The translations under genes and the position numbers were made by a program. Below, one piece after another: positions 25,240 to 34,242 of a stretch of DNA of 64,000 nt (position 1 is its first letter; every line of letters begins with the position of its first letter). The DNA is from Candidatus Ichthyocystis hellenicum (GTDB lineage: Bacteria > Pseudomonadota > Gammaproteobacteria > Burkholderiales > 2013Ark19i): assembly GCF_001460935.1 (NCBI RefSeq), contig NZ_LN906597.1, positions 668,768 to 732,767 on the forward strand, read 5' to 3'. The notes under the pieces were generated by a model that made no database searches, was not told the origin of the DNA, and saw nothing but the letters and a program-made list of their open reading frames with translations.

Positions 25240-26218
25240 TCATATCGACAAGTTGTTGTGTCGAAAGGAGGGCTCTGTGGTCAATATTGGTAAACATTTT
25301 TAGGTGATTTTTTTTTGCGCACATAATGAATTTTTTTGGAATAGGACTTGATAGAGTGATTGTTTGATTAGTTAGTGGATGAAGGAACGATATTCTGTGT
25401 GCGTGCAAGAGCAATTTTTTAGTAGTAAGTGTAGGATTGTATTTTTTGTCACCTAAAATTGGATGGCCGATTGTAGACAAGTGAATTCTTATTTGATGTG
25501 TACGTCCGGACAGCGGGTGTGCTTCGATAAGGGAATAATCGTTGCCACGGAGCAATAGAAATACTTCAGTAATTGATTCTTTGCCATTTATTTTATCAAT
25601 AAAAGCTTTTTTTTCGTTGTTGTGGATTTTCGTGCTTAGTGGTAGGTTTATCCTTTGATAGGAATTTCTGAATTTCCCCTCAATAATGGCCAGATACCTC
25701 TTGTCAATTTCGTGATCACGGAATAAAGTGTGGAGTGCAATCAGTGTGCTCTTTTTCTTTGCTATTAGAACTATGCCTGATGTGTCTCGGTCTAGCCTGT
25801 GTGCTAGCTCTAAGAACTTTTGCTGTGGTCGTAGGATTCTGAGGTGCTCGATTAGCCCTAGGGAAATACCGCTGCCACCGTGGCAGGCTAATCCTGATGG
25901 TTTGTTTATTGCAAGTAGGCTGTTGTCTTCGTAGATGATATCTTTGAAAAATTGTGCTACGATAGCTGGGTGAGGGTTATGTTTTTGTTGCTCTTTGGCG
26001 AAGAAGGGCGGAATTCTAACCCTGTCCCCTGCGGTTAGTTTTGTTGAAGCGGAGCATCTGCCCTGGTTAACTCGGACCTCCCCCGATCTGATCATGTGGT
26101 GAATTCTCGATCTCGGGAGTTGTCTCTTAGTGACTCGAGAAAGATAGTTATCTAGGCGCTGCCCTGAACCCTCTTCTTGAACAGTGAGGGTTTTGCTGGG
26201 GTGTTTTATTTTGTTCAT
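25220..26218 (-). CDS. rluC: RluC, 23S rRNA pseudouridine synthase
   Basis: Converts uridines 955, 2504 and 2580 of 23S rRNA to pseudouridine (E. coli numbering). The 332 residues have an N-terminal S4 RNA-binding domain (about 18-75, QRLDNYLSRV...RVNQGR) and the RluA-type catalytic domain with HRLDRDTSGIVLIAKK, catalytic Asp143, then GRTHQIRIHL. It is divergent from rne, as in E. coli, and heads a run of eight closely spaced minus-strand genes. RluD is the main alternative; the rne neighbour favours RluC. Confidence 0.9.
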   Translation of the reverse strand: MNKIKHPSKTLTVQEEGSGQRLDNYLSRVTKRQLPRSRIHHMIRSGEVRVNQGRCSASTKLTAGDRVRIPPFFAKEQQKHNPHPAIVAQFFKDIIYEDNSLLAINKPSGLACHGGSGISLGLIEHLRILRPQQKFLELAHRLDRDTSGIVLIAKKKSTLIALHTLFRDHEIDKRYLAIIEGKFRNSYQRINLPLSTKIHNNEKKAFIDKINGKESITEVFLLLRGNDYSLIEAHPLSGRTHQIRIHLSTIGHPILGDKKYNPTLTTKKLLLHAHRISFLHPLTNQTITLSSPIPKKFIMCAKKNHLKMFTNIDHRALLSTQQLVDMIESVRQ

Positions 26219-26600
26219 AGGATACTGGAGGCTGCATGTTTGAGCCTGATATAAGTACTAAGTACACATTATACAGTATGGTTGGAATGTTTTCTGTAGA
26301 AAAAAGTTAGTCACCTGTAAATAAAGGGGGTATTTTGGGTGGTTCTGTATTTTTCTCTTTATGATTTTTAAATTTTATTTGCAACGAGCGGCGTGTCCCT
26401 CTTTTTATGTAGCGTGATGGAAGTCAGCAATCTACAATCCGTGTATGACATTATAGAGCAAATGGTCGGTTACCTCAGTGGAGTGGTTTTTGTTTGTCTG
26501 AAAAATGTCAATTTTTCTGGATTTTTTTCTATCGTGGATCGATTTCTTGTACATTCTTTGGGGCTCTGCGTGCGCTGTTTGGTTGCGCGGGGAATATTTC
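26219..26600. promoter_or_regulatory. rluC-rne divergent regulatory region and rne leader
   Basis: About 380 bp without a supportable gene. For rluC, a consensus -10 TATAAT lies on the minus strand at 26273-26268, about 50 bp before the ATG, with no good -35. For rne, TTGCAA followed 18 bp later by TTTTAT around 26380-26410 is only a weak candidate. A hairpin, GAAAAAT (26500-26506), loop gtca, ATTTTTC (26511-26517), lies 84 bp before the rne start. In E. coli, leader hairpins control RNase E autoregulation; whether this AT-only stem does so is unknown. GGGGA precedes the rne ATG. Confidence 0.45.
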
Positions 26601-29234
26601 ATGAAAAGGATGTTGTTCAATGCAGCTCAACCAGAGGAGCTGCGTGTTGCCATTGTAGAAGGTCAGAAGTTACTGGATCTGGACATAGAGTCTTCCCATA
26701 GGGAAAAAAGGAAGAGCAATATATATGTTGGTGTTGTCACTAGGGTTGAACCCAGTTTAGATGCGGCCTTCGTTGATTACGGGTTTGAGCGCCATGGATT
26801 TTTGCCTTTTAAGGAGATAGAGTCTTCTCTTTATGATGTGGGGTCTGGTGCTCGTAGAGGCCATATTTCACTTAGCGAAGGCCAAGAAATTTTGGTTCAA
26901 GTTGATAAGGAGGAGCGTGGCTCAAAGGGAGCTGCATTAACTACATATATCTCTTTGGCAGGTCGTTATTTGGTTTTGATGCCGAATAATCCTAAAGGCG
27001 GTGGTGTTTCTCGCCGTGTTGAGGGAGATGAACGTGCGGAATTAAAGACCTTGATGGAGGGTTTGTCTGTTCCTTCCGGCATGGGTATCATTGGTCGTAC
27101 GGCAGCTATTGGTCGCTCTTTTGAAGAGTTGCAGTGGGATTTGGAGTATTTGCTTAAATTATGGGAAGCTATTTTTGATGCTTCACGACCGCAGTACAAG
27201 AACTCTGTAGGTGATGTTGTTTATGAAGAGACCAAGGAACGTATTAATCCTCCGGCATTTTTGATATATGAAGAGTCGTCGATTATTATTAGGGCGATTA
27301 GGGATTACTACCAGCCTGATATAAAGGAGATTCTGATCGATTCTCCAGATATATATGAGCAGGCACGGCAGTTTATGAACCATGTTATGCCCCATAATGT
27401 CTCCATAGTTAAAAAATATTCTGATTCAGTTCCTCTATTTTCTCGTTTTCAGATTGAGCGTCAGATTGAGACGGCTTGTTCTCGTACGGTTGTTTTGCCC
27501 TCAGGTGGTTCGATAGTTTTTGACCACTCTGAAGCTTTGGTTGCCGTTGATGTTAATTCTTCTCGTGCTACCGGTGGGGCTGATATTGAGGAGACTGCTT
27601 TTCAAACTAACTTAGAGGCAGCTGAGGAAATAGGGAGACAGCTTCGCTTGCGTGATTTGGGTGGATTGATAGTTATAGACTTTATAGATATGGAATCCAA
27701 CAAGAGTCAACGTACTGTCGAGCAAAGATTGCGTGAAGCATTACAGTACGACCGTGCTCGTGTTCAAATGGGAAAGATATCTCGTTTTGGATTGTTGGAA
27801 CTGTCTCGCCAAAGATTGCGCTCTCCATTGGGAGAGCTTAGTCACGTCGTTTGTCCCCGTTGTTCTGGTACTGGTTTTATTCGCAATATAGAATCATCAG
27901 GTTTGCATATACTGCGTGTTTTGCAAGAAGAGGTTATGAAGGAAAATATCTCTTCAGTTCATGTTTATTTGCCAGTTGATGTTGCGACATTTCTTTTGAA
28001 TGAAAAGCGCGGCCAAATTTTGAGTATAGAGAACCATTCGCATGTTAATGTGTTGATAATTCCAAGTATTCATTTGGATACCCCAGCTTATCGTATTCAG
28101 TTGGTGCACATTGATCAGGCTAGTGATACTGATACTACTATGAGCTACAGAATGATAGATGTTCGCGATGAGAACGCTTATGAATCATCTTCTCGGCATG
28201 TTTCCTATGCTTCTGATAAATCTAGAACATCTGCCAGGATGAAACCTCTTGTCAAGACTTCAGCTATTTTGCCTTCAATTGATCGCACATCAAGTGCATC
28301 GAGACGTAGTATTTTGGACAGAGTTTGGGGTTGGATTAAGAATAAGTCTGAATTGTCCCCAGATGAAGGGGTGTTGGATCATCCTGTTTCTGATTCTGTT
28401 CCTGAACCAGATGTTTCTTTGTTGCCATCTCCTGCTGAAAATCGTCCTGTTTCCACTGGAAGATACAATAAAACGTCTCAGCGTCGTATTTCGCAGCATC
28501 GCTCTTCTTCGGAAGGAGGGTACTCTTCTGTTCGTCGTCAAATTTCAAACTCCGATGGAAGAAGAGTAATATCGGCAGCAGGTGCTTCGGATAGTTTGTC
28601 TGATGCCAATGCTGGAACTCAATCCAGACGTAGAGGTCCATCCCGTCAAAGATTTAGGTCTAACACTAATAATCAAGTTCAGCCAGTTTCTGATTTGAAT
28701 GAAGTTTCTAAAACTGAGGATGTTTGCGGTTCAACAGAAGAAAATTTGCATTCAACTGATACGCTGGCTACTACTACCGGTGGGTATACTGGTAGGAGTG
28801 GTGTTCGTAGTCCAAATCGTCGTCGTGGTCCCAGTAATCGCAGAGATAATAAGAATTCTCGCCATCTTTCTCAAGATTCAGCAAGTGTTGTGGATGCTGT
28901 AATTTCAGCTGAGGAAATGATATCTGATGATCAAGTACAATTGCACTACGAACCTAAAAAAGATCCTGCTTCTGAGAAAGATCCTGCTTCTGAGGCTGTC
29001 GAAAGATCTATTGTTCATGAAAAAGCAAAGAGAGAATTGCCTGATGGTTTGATTTTGATAGAAACTAAGAAAATAGATTGCCAAATTGTTGAAAATAATT
29101 GCGCGGTGACTGATTCTGATTTGTCGATTTCACCCCCGCGTTTTCCAAACAAATCTGCTGTAGAGTCAACATTGCCTGATGATGGTAGTAATGGGTTGGT
29201 TCAGGTGGAAACAAAAAAGAAAACGGTTGTGTGA
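26601..29234 (+). CDS. rne: Ribonuclease E
   Basis: Endoribonuclease of mRNA decay and rRNA/tRNA processing, and scaffold of the degradosome. I start at the ATG at 26601 ([16 protein letters not shown], the canonical head), giving 877 residues. The S1 domain spans about 37-117. Catalytic Mg ligands are Asp317 (VAVDVNSS) and Asp360 (VIDFIDM). The Zn-link cysteines are 418 and 421 (CPRCSGTG). The tail from about residue 520 is low-complexity, with Ser-rich stretches and two RRRGPS basic boxes followed by more Arg/Asn, probably RNA-binding. It lacks recognisable similarity to the E. coli scaffold. An upstream TTG reading is rejected. Confidence 0.95.
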   Translation: MKRMLFNAAQPEELRVAIVEGQKLLDLDIESSHREKRKSNIYVGVVTRVEPSLDAAFVDYGFERHGFLPFKEIESSLYDVGSGARRGHISLSEGQEILVQVDKEERGSKGAALTTYISLAGRYLVLMPNNPKGGGVSRRVEGDERAELKTLMEGLSVPSGMGIIGRTAAIGRSFEELQWDLEYLLKLWEAIFDASRPQYKNSVGDVVYEETKERINPPAFLIYEESSIIIRAIRDYYQPDIKEILIDSPDIYEQARQFMNHVMPHNVSIVKKYSDSVPLFSRFQIERQIETACSRTVVLPSGGSIVFDHSEALVAVDVNSSRATGGADIEETAFQTNLEAAEEIGRQLRLRDLGGLIVIDFIDMESNKSQRTVEQRLREALQYDRARVQMGKISRFGLLELSRQRLRSPLGELSHVVCPRCSGTGFIRNIESSGLHILRVLQEEVMKENISSVHVYLPVDVATFLLNEKRGQILSIENHSHVNVLIIPSIHLDTPAYRIQLVHIDQASDTDTTMSYRMIDVRDENAYESSSRHVSYASDKSRTSARMKPLVKTSAILPSIDRTSSASRRSILDRVWGWIKNKSELSPDEGVLDHPVSDSVPEPDVSLLPSPAENRPVSTGRYNKTSQRRISQHRSSSEGGYSSVRRQISNSDGRRVISAAGASDSLSDANAGTQSRRRGPSRQRFRSNTNNQVQPVSDLNEVSKTEDVCGSTEENLHSTDTLATTTGGYTGRSGVRSPNRRRGPSNRRDNKNSRHLSQDSASVVDAVISAEEMISDDQVQLHYEPKKDPASEKDPASEAVERSIVHEKAKRELPDGLILIETKKIDCQIVENNCAVTDSDLSISPPRFPNKSAVESTLPDDGSNGLVQVETKKKTVV
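28959..28994 (+). repeat. Perfect 18-bp tandem duplication inside rne
   Basis: The 18-bp unit aaagatcctgcttctgag occurs twice in a row (28959-28976 and 28977-28994), encoding KDPASE twice in the disordered tail of RNase E. The copies are identical, so the duplication looks recent. It is in frame and should not affect catalysis. Confidence 0.9.
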
Positions 29235-29251
29235 TGGTCTGATGCTCTTGG

Positions 29252-29989
29252 CTATGGTGCTATCCCAAGGTATTTTGATTTTATGTAGGGACTGTCTTTT
29301 ATGTCGTGGGAGTTTACTTCTGCCTGTATTTTTCCTCCCTCCAATACAATTGTTTTGTGAGAGTGGTGTATGGCTAGGTTGATGTTTTGTTCCACCAATA
29401 CTATTGTGGTTCCTTGCTTTGATATGCTGTCTATGGCTTCGAATATCTTTTTTACTATTGGTGGGGACAGCCCCATGCTTGGTTCGTCCAACATGAGCAG
29501 TTTGGGATTGTTAGCAATAGCTCTTCCTATTGCAACCATCTGTTGCTCTCCACCAGATAAATGACCTGCTAATTGTTTTTTTCTTTCCTCCAGAAGCGGA
29601 AACAGTTCGTATATTTTCTTTATTGTTTTTGAAAGCGATTTCTTGGGATGACTTATATGTCCACATGTAATATTTTCTTCAACCGTGAGTTTTGTAAATA
29701 GTTGCCTTCCCTCCGGAACTAACACTAGTCCAGCTCTGCTTTTTCTGTAAGTAGGGTAGTGTGATATATCATTACCTCTGTATACTATTTTTCCAGATTT
29801 GAGTGGAACCAAACCCGCTATAGCATTGAGCAGAGAGGATTTCCCCGCCCCATTTGGCCCGACTACTGAAAGGGTGGTTCCTTCTATAACCTCAAGATTA
29901 ATATTTTCAAGTGAACATATTTTTCCGTAACAAACGCAAAGATTAGTTACTTTTAGTAAGGTGTTGGTATTATTTTTGAGTGTCGTCAT
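29252..29989 (-). CDS. livF: LivF, branched-chain amino acid ABC transporter ATPase
   Basis: Second ATPase of the high-affinity Leu/Ile/Val importer. The 245 residues carry Walker A GPNGAGKSS, signature LSGGEQQM, Walker B LLMLDEPSMGLSP, and the short EQN in place of the usual EHD, which together identify LivF. I take the ATG at 29989 because AGGA lies 7 nt upstream; an ATG two codons earlier is too close to that site. The gene overlaps livG and is last in the operon. It converges with rne, 17 bp apart. Confidence 0.93.
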   Translation of the reverse strand: MTTLKNNTNTLLKVTNLCVCYGKICSLENINLEVIEGTTLSVVGPNGAGKSSLLNAIAGLVPLKSGKIVYRGNDISHYPTYRKSRAGLVLVPEGRQLFTKLTVEENITCGHISHPKKSLSKTIKKIYELFPLLEERKKQLAGHLSGGEQQMVAIGRAIANNPKLLMLDEPSMGLSPPIVKKIFEAIDSISKQGTTIVLVEQNINLAIHHSHKTIVLEGGKIQAEVNSHDIKDSPYIKSKYLGIAP

Positions 29990-30746
29990 AATCATTTCCT
30001 AGATAGACACTAATAAAATCACTGTTGGTTATAACCTTCTGTGGAATGTCATCGATGATTTTTTTGCCGAAATTTAAAACTGCTATACGGTCACATAGAT
30101 TAACTACTAAATCAATATCGTGCTCAATAATAAGGACAGTTGTTCCATCGTTTCTTATTTTTTTTACCAACGAGATTAGAGTTTCTCTTTCTACAGAATT
30201 TACTCCTGCAGCTGGTTCGTCTAAGGCTATGATTACAGGTTGTGTGGCAAGAGCTCTTGCAATTTCTAATTTTCTTTGATCCCCATACGATAGGCTGTCT
30301 GCCAGTAACGACGATTTATCCAATTTTATGCCAACATATGACATAAGGTCATAGCACTTGTCAATTACACTCTTTTGTCCATAACCAAAAAAACACTTTA
30401 CCAGTGACAGTTGTGTAAGGGTTCGGTGGAAACCAACCAGGATGTTTTCTAAGACAGTTAATTTTTTAAACAACCTGATATTCTGAAAAGTTCTTGCTAT
30501 TCCTTGAGATACGGTGTGTTCGGGATCATTGTTTCTAAGCTTTTTACCGCTTAAGAAGAAATTACCACCAGTATGCTCTCCAAAACCGGTTAAACAATTG
30601 AAAAGAGTAGTTTTACCAGCGCCGTTGGGTCCAATGATGCCAAAAATTTCTTCTTTGTTGATTACGAACGATACCCTACTGAGAACGTTCATTGTCCCGA
30701 AACTTTTACAAATGTTTTTAGCTTCTAGAATGACGTTATGACTCAT
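29970..30746 (-). CDS. livG: LivG, branched-chain amino acid ABC transporter ATPase
   Basis: First ATPase of the Liv importer. The 258 residues contain Walker A GPNGAGKTT, the LivG-type GIARTFQNIRLF, signature LSYGDQRKLEIARAL, Walker B ALDEPAAGVN, and the switch EHD. The start forms an ATGA overlap with the livM stop, indicating translational coupling, and the end overlaps livF. Confidence 0.94.
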   Translation of the reverse strand: MSHNVILEAKNICKSFGTMNVLSRVSFVINKEEIFGIIGPNGAGKTTLFNCLTGFGEHTGGNFFLSGKKLRNNDPEHTVSQGIARTFQNIRLFKKLTVLENILVGFHRTLTQLSLVKCFFGYGQKSVIDKCYDLMSYVGIKLDKSSLLADSLSYGDQRKLEIARALATQPVIIALDEPAAGVNSVERETLISLVKKIRNDGTTVLIIEHDIDLVVNLCDRIAVLNFGKKIIDDIPQKVITNSDFISVYLGNDYDDTQK

Positions 30747-31825
30747 TTTAGTAGCTTTCTTTTGTCAGAGAATATTCCATTTGGACGAAAAGTAGCCATC
30801 AACACAATTGCAATTCCTATAATTGATTGCCTTATTACCTCTGGGTCAAATAAATTTCTGATCCATGAAGGTGATTGACTCTCAGTGCTTATTAATTGCT
30901 CAACAACCGGAAGCCAAGATCTCAGCAGCTCTGGAACAGATAGCATAAATACGCAAGATGCTATGATTCCTACCATGCTTTCACTTCCGCCCAAAATTAC
31001 AATGGTCAAAATATTGAATGACTCTAGTAGGTTGAAACTACTGGGGCTGACAAAGCCTTGAAGTTCTGCGAATAGAGCTCCACCTACACCAGAGCAAAAG
31101 GCACCTAAGAAAAATGATAACATCTTGTAGCGGTACGGCTTAATCCCGCAAGCTCTAGCTGCAATTTCATTTTCACGAATGGCCATAAACGCTCTTCCAA
31201 CATAGTTGTTCTTAAGTAGATGACACACATAAATCAAAGCGATAATTATGGTCAGAAATAGATAATAGTGCAGTTGCAATGATGATAAGTGTATTTTTCC
31301 CATTACTAAAGGCAATGAAAAATCTATTCCTAAAATTTTAAACGGATCAATGCTGAGAATTCCTTGTGGTCCATTAGTAATATTTACTGGGTGATTGAGA
31401 TTATTTATTAGATCAATGAAAACCTGGCCGAAACCAATAGTTAACAAAGCAAAGTAGTCACCCTTGAGCCGTAGGGCAGGAGCACCAACTATAAGGCCTA
31501 AAATTGCAGCAACTAAACCACTTATCGGTAAAACAACTAAGGCAGGTAAGTGTATCCCAAGGTGAGGGGATGCAAGCAGTGCATAGCAATATGCCCCACA
31601 CCCATAGAAGGCAGCAAATCCCAGGTTTAGCAGACCGGTATATCCCAAAATGATGTTGAGTCCGATAGCTTGTATTATGTACAGTAAAATGAAATCCAAG
31701 TTTCGTTCCCAAGTTTGACCTATAGTGCCAGCCATGAGCGGTAGGGATAAACAAAGGATGATGGCTATTGTTGGCTTCATGTTACATGCCAATTTGCGAA
31801 TCCTTAATGGAATGGAAATTGACAT
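30743..31825 (-). CDS. livM: LivM, branched-chain amino acid ABC transporter permease
   Basis: Inner-membrane permease paired with LivH. The 360 residues form about eight to nine helices. Typical segments are GLNIILGYTGLLNLGFAAFYG near the first third, ALRLKGDYFALLTIGFGQ, and the cytoplasmic EAA-type loop AIRENEIAARACGI. It starts 2 bp after the livH stop and overlaps livG by four bases. Confidence 0.93.
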   Translation of the reverse strand: MSISIPLRIRKLACNMKPTIAIILCLSLPLMAGTIGQTWERNLDFILLYIIQAIGLNIILGYTGLLNLGFAAFYGCGAYCYALLASPHLGIHLPALVVLPISGLVAAILGLIVGAPALRLKGDYFALLTIGFGQVFIDLINNLNHPVNITNGPQGILSIDPFKILGIDFSLPLVMGKIHLSSLQLHYYLFLTIIIALIYVCHLLKNNYVGRAFMAIRENEIAARACGIKPYRYKMLSFFLGAFCSGVGGALFAELQGFVSPSSFNLLESFNILTIVILGGSESMVGIIASCVFMLSVPELLRSWLPVVEQLISTESQSPSWIRNLFDPEVIRQSIIGIAIVLMATFRPNGIFSDKRKLLK

Positions 31826-31827
31826 TT

Positions 31828-32757
31828 TTACGCCCTATCAGGATTGTTGGTTCCGAAGAGACCATTAGGACGCACTAGCAAGACTACTACCAGTATCACA
31901 AAAGAAAAAACATTCTGATAATTTGAATTTAGAATTCCATTTGTCCAGGTTGCAATGTACCCAGTGCTTAGTGATTCAATAACACCTAACAAGATTCCCC
32001 CTATCATGCTACCAGGTATGCTTCCTATTCCTCCTAGAACAGCTGCCGTGAATGCTTTTACCCCAGGCATGAACCCCATGTTGTAGTGTGCTATTCCGTA
32101 ATTGCTTGATAACATAATTCCACTTACAGCGGCCAACGCTGATCCAATGATGAAGGTTACGGATATTACCTCATTACTGTTAATTCCCATAAGCTCAGCA
32201 ATTTTTGACTTTTCTGATACAGCACGTATGGACAACCCCATTCGTGTTTTTCGCACGAATATCCACAGCATAACCATGATGATAGCAGCTGTAACTATGG
32301 TTACAAGCTGAGAGAATTGGGCGGATAATCCTAAAAAATTAACATTTTCCATTGAAATGTATTGCGGAAATTTAAAATAATCACGTCCCCAAATAATCAT
32401 AGCAATAGACTGCAGGATTATTGATGTTCCTATAGCTGTTGACAGACAGACAAGGCTTGATGCTTCCCGAACGCGTCTATAAGCTAAAAGCTCAACTATT
32501 GCTCCGATTGCCCCAGATACAATCATGGATATCAATATCGAGATGGTCAAGTTTGCTCCATGAGGCATACTTGGAAAGACTTTGCTGATGGTTTGTATGG
32601 TTGAATAGCAAACCAGCGTTCCAAGCATTAATACGTCGCCGTGTGCGAAGTTTATGAGGCCTAAAACTCCGTAAACCATCGAGTATCCCAGAGCTAGTAG
32701 AGCATATGTGCTCCCCACAAATAGGCCGTGAACTATCAACGCGATGAAAAATTCCAT
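31828..32757 (-). CDS. livH: LivH, branched-chain amino acid ABC transporter permease
   Basis: Inner-membrane permease of the Liv importer, 309 residues and about eight helices. Typical features are YALLALGYSMVYGVLGLINFAHG near the N-terminus and a cytoplasmic coupling loop around GLSIRAVSEKSKIAELMGIN. It starts 14 bp after livK and ends 2 bp before livM. Confidence 0.93.
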   Translation of the reverse strand: MEFFIALIVHGLFVGSTYALLALGYSMVYGVLGLINFAHGDVLMLGTLVCYSTIQTISKVFPSMPHGANLTISILISMIVSGAIGAIVELLAYRRVREASSLVCLSTAIGTSIILQSIAMIIWGRDYFKFPQYISMENVNFLGLSAQFSQLVTIVTAAIIMVMLWIFVRKTRMGLSIRAVSEKSKIAELMGINSNEVISVTFIIGSALAAVSGIMLSSNYGIAHYNMGFMPGVKAFTAAVLGGIGSIPGSMIGGILLGVIESLSTGYIATWTNGILNSNYQNVFSFVILVVVLLVRPNGLFGTNNPDRA

Positions 32758-32771
32758 GGCTAACCTACTTT

Positions 32772-34025
32772 CTATTTCTTTTTGATGGATTCATGTCTAC
32801 TCCTAGTGCAGGAAAAATAATCTTTGGAGTAAATTTTTTGCACTTGAAACTTTCCCCCCGATATCATGAATACTGTAATATTTGGATACTTAGGATCACC
32901 ATTTCTCTTGAACGCTATTTTGCCAGTTAGTCCGGTGAATTCTTCTTTGTGCAGGTATGAGATCAGTTTTTCTTTATTGAGGCTCCCAGTTTTGATGATA
33001 GTTTCACCGATTATTTTAGCAGCATCGTAGCTGAATACGGCATATGGTTGCATAGGTACGGAAAAAGTGCTTTCGTAACGCTTTCTGAACTCAACTACAC
33101 GTTGAACTTCATCAAATGGCAATGAATTTCTAGAGCAAATGGTTCCTTCGGTATTTTTTCCCGCCAGTAGGACAAAACGGGGAGTACAAGCCATATCACC
33201 TGTAAAAAAAATCATTTTTGGATTCATAATCCGTTCTTGGGAGATGATGCTGGCAGCCTGTGTGTCTGTCCCAGAGAAAAATAACACATTTGCCTTAGTC
33301 TTGTTTATACGAGCTAAAATTGCTGCATAGTCAACCTTGTCACGATACGTATACTCATGGGCAATTAACTCAATTCCCTTATTTTTCAGCCAATATTCAA
33401 CCTGGTTGGAAAGGTTTTGTCCATAGGAGCTACCATCGTCGATGATTGCAACGGATGGGTTGGTAACCGTTTCCGTTACGTATTTTGCTATGGCTTCACC
33501 TTGAAGGGTGTCGGGAGACATCATCCTTAGAGTATTGTCAAACCCCTGCTGTGTGTATTTCTGATTCGACACTGATGGTGCAATTTGGATAATATTGGCT
33601 TTGTGGTATATGCTTGAAGAAGCTATGGTGCACCCAGAATCCACGTGGCCGATTACGGCTATGATGTTTTTATCTACCAGGAATGAGGCGGCAGTGGTTG
33701 CGGTGCGAGGGTCTCCTCTGTCGTTTTGGGATAGCAAACGAAAAACCAACGGATGTCCGTCTATACTTGGGTTTTCTTTGTTCATATCACTAATGGCAAG
33801 ATTTATCCCGTTTTGGTAATCCGCACCTATGTGGGCAGCGTTACCCGTCAGAGGTCCAGAAAATCCAATTAGAACCACTGTTTTCTGAAGATCTTTTTCT
33901 TTCCTTATTGAATCAAGCGATGGGGAGTTGCAAGCGGCAAAAAGTAATAGTAAAGCCAGACTCGCCAGCGCGTAGCATTTGTTAGCTGTGAGCGAAGAGT
34001 CAGGGGATGAAAATGTAAAGCCCAT
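32772..34025 (-). CDS. livK: LivK/LivJ-like branched-chain amino acid-binding lipoprotein
   Basis: Substrate-binding protein of the Liv importer, 417 residues from the chosen start. A basic/hydrophobic signal ends LLLLFAAC, a lipobox, so the protein is probably a lipoprotein. The periplasmic-binding fold shows GFSGPLTGNAAHIGADYQNGI, VIGHVDSGCTIASSSIYH and IAPSVSN. I chose the ATG at 34025 because AGGA lies six bases upstream. An ATG at 34070 would add 15 residues and has AAGG ten bases upstream. First gene of livK-H-M-G-F. Closely related binding proteins take other amides or amino acids, so specificity is inferred from the operon. Confidence 0.88.
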   Translation of the reverse strand: MGFTFSSPDSSLTANKCYALASLALLLLFAACNSPSLDSIRKEKDLQKTVVLIGFSGPLTGNAAHIGADYQNGINLAISDMNKENPSIDGHPLVFRLLSQNDRGDPRTATTAASFLVDKNIIAVIGHVDSGCTIASSSIYHKANIIQIAPSVSNQKYTQQGFDNTLRMMSPDTLQGEAIAKYVTETVTNPSVAIIDDGSSYGQNLSNQVEYWLKNKGIELIAHEYTYRDKVDYAAILARINKTKANVLFFSGTDTQAASIISQERIMNPKMIFFTGDMACTPRFVLLAGKNTEGTICSRNSLPFDEVQRVVEFRKRYESTFSVPMQPYAVFSYDAAKIIGETIIKTGSLNKEKLISYLHKEEFTGLTGKIAFKRNGDPKYPNITVFMISGGKFQVQKIYSKDYFSCTRSRHESIKKK

Positions 34026-34129
34026 GGAGTGTCCTAGGTTAATATGTGATGATGCGGTTTCACGGGACATTGAACAACAACCTTATCCTATATCTATCGA
34101 GGGAAAAATGAAATATTTTCTGGTCGTTT

Positions 34130-34157
34130 TTGTCCTCAGTAAAGTTTTTGGGATAAT
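34130..34157 (+). promoter_or_regulatory. Candidate promoter for the ORFan-yhdP-nitrilase-tldD unit
   Basis: TTGTCC (34130-34135), a 16-bp spacer and GATAAT (34152-34157) form a plausible sigma-70 promoter in the divergent region between livK and the ORFan. Transcription would start near 34165. A second -10-like TACAAT (34163-34168) lacks a -35 at a usable distance. Confidence 0.4.
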
Positions 34158-34181
34158 TCGTATACAATGAGCACGGTTGTT

Positions 34182-34203
34182 AGCAATTACTATCGTAATT
34201 GTT
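34182..34203 (+). promoter_or_regulatory. Leader hairpin upstream of the ORFan
   Basis: AGCAATTAC (34182-34190), loop tatc, GTAATTGTT (34195-34203) can pair over nine positions, with one G-U in RNA. It lies between the candidate promoter and the TTG start at 34243. No T-run follows, so it is not a simple terminator. A role in translation or mRNA stability is only a possibility. Confidence 0.35.
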
Positions 34204-34242
34204 GTCAGTTGTGAGCAGCTTGTTTTTGTTGGAGAACTAAGG

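Noticed and set aside
26505-26600. N-terminal extension of RNase E from an upstream start
   Set aside because: RNase E begins MKRML in relatives and that ATG at 26601 has its own GGGGA site; the extension is hydrophobic and not family-like.
26393-26701. 102-residue plus-strand frame in the rne leader
   Set aside because: Overlaps the start of rne in another frame, has no ribosome-binding site and no recognisable features; the region fits an untranslated leader.
34177-34242. Lipoprotein reading of the 413-residue ORFan from TTG 34177 (IVVSC)
   Set aside because: The hydrophobic stretch is only about ten residues with no basic head, there is no ribosome-binding site, and it would place the leader hairpin in coding sequence.
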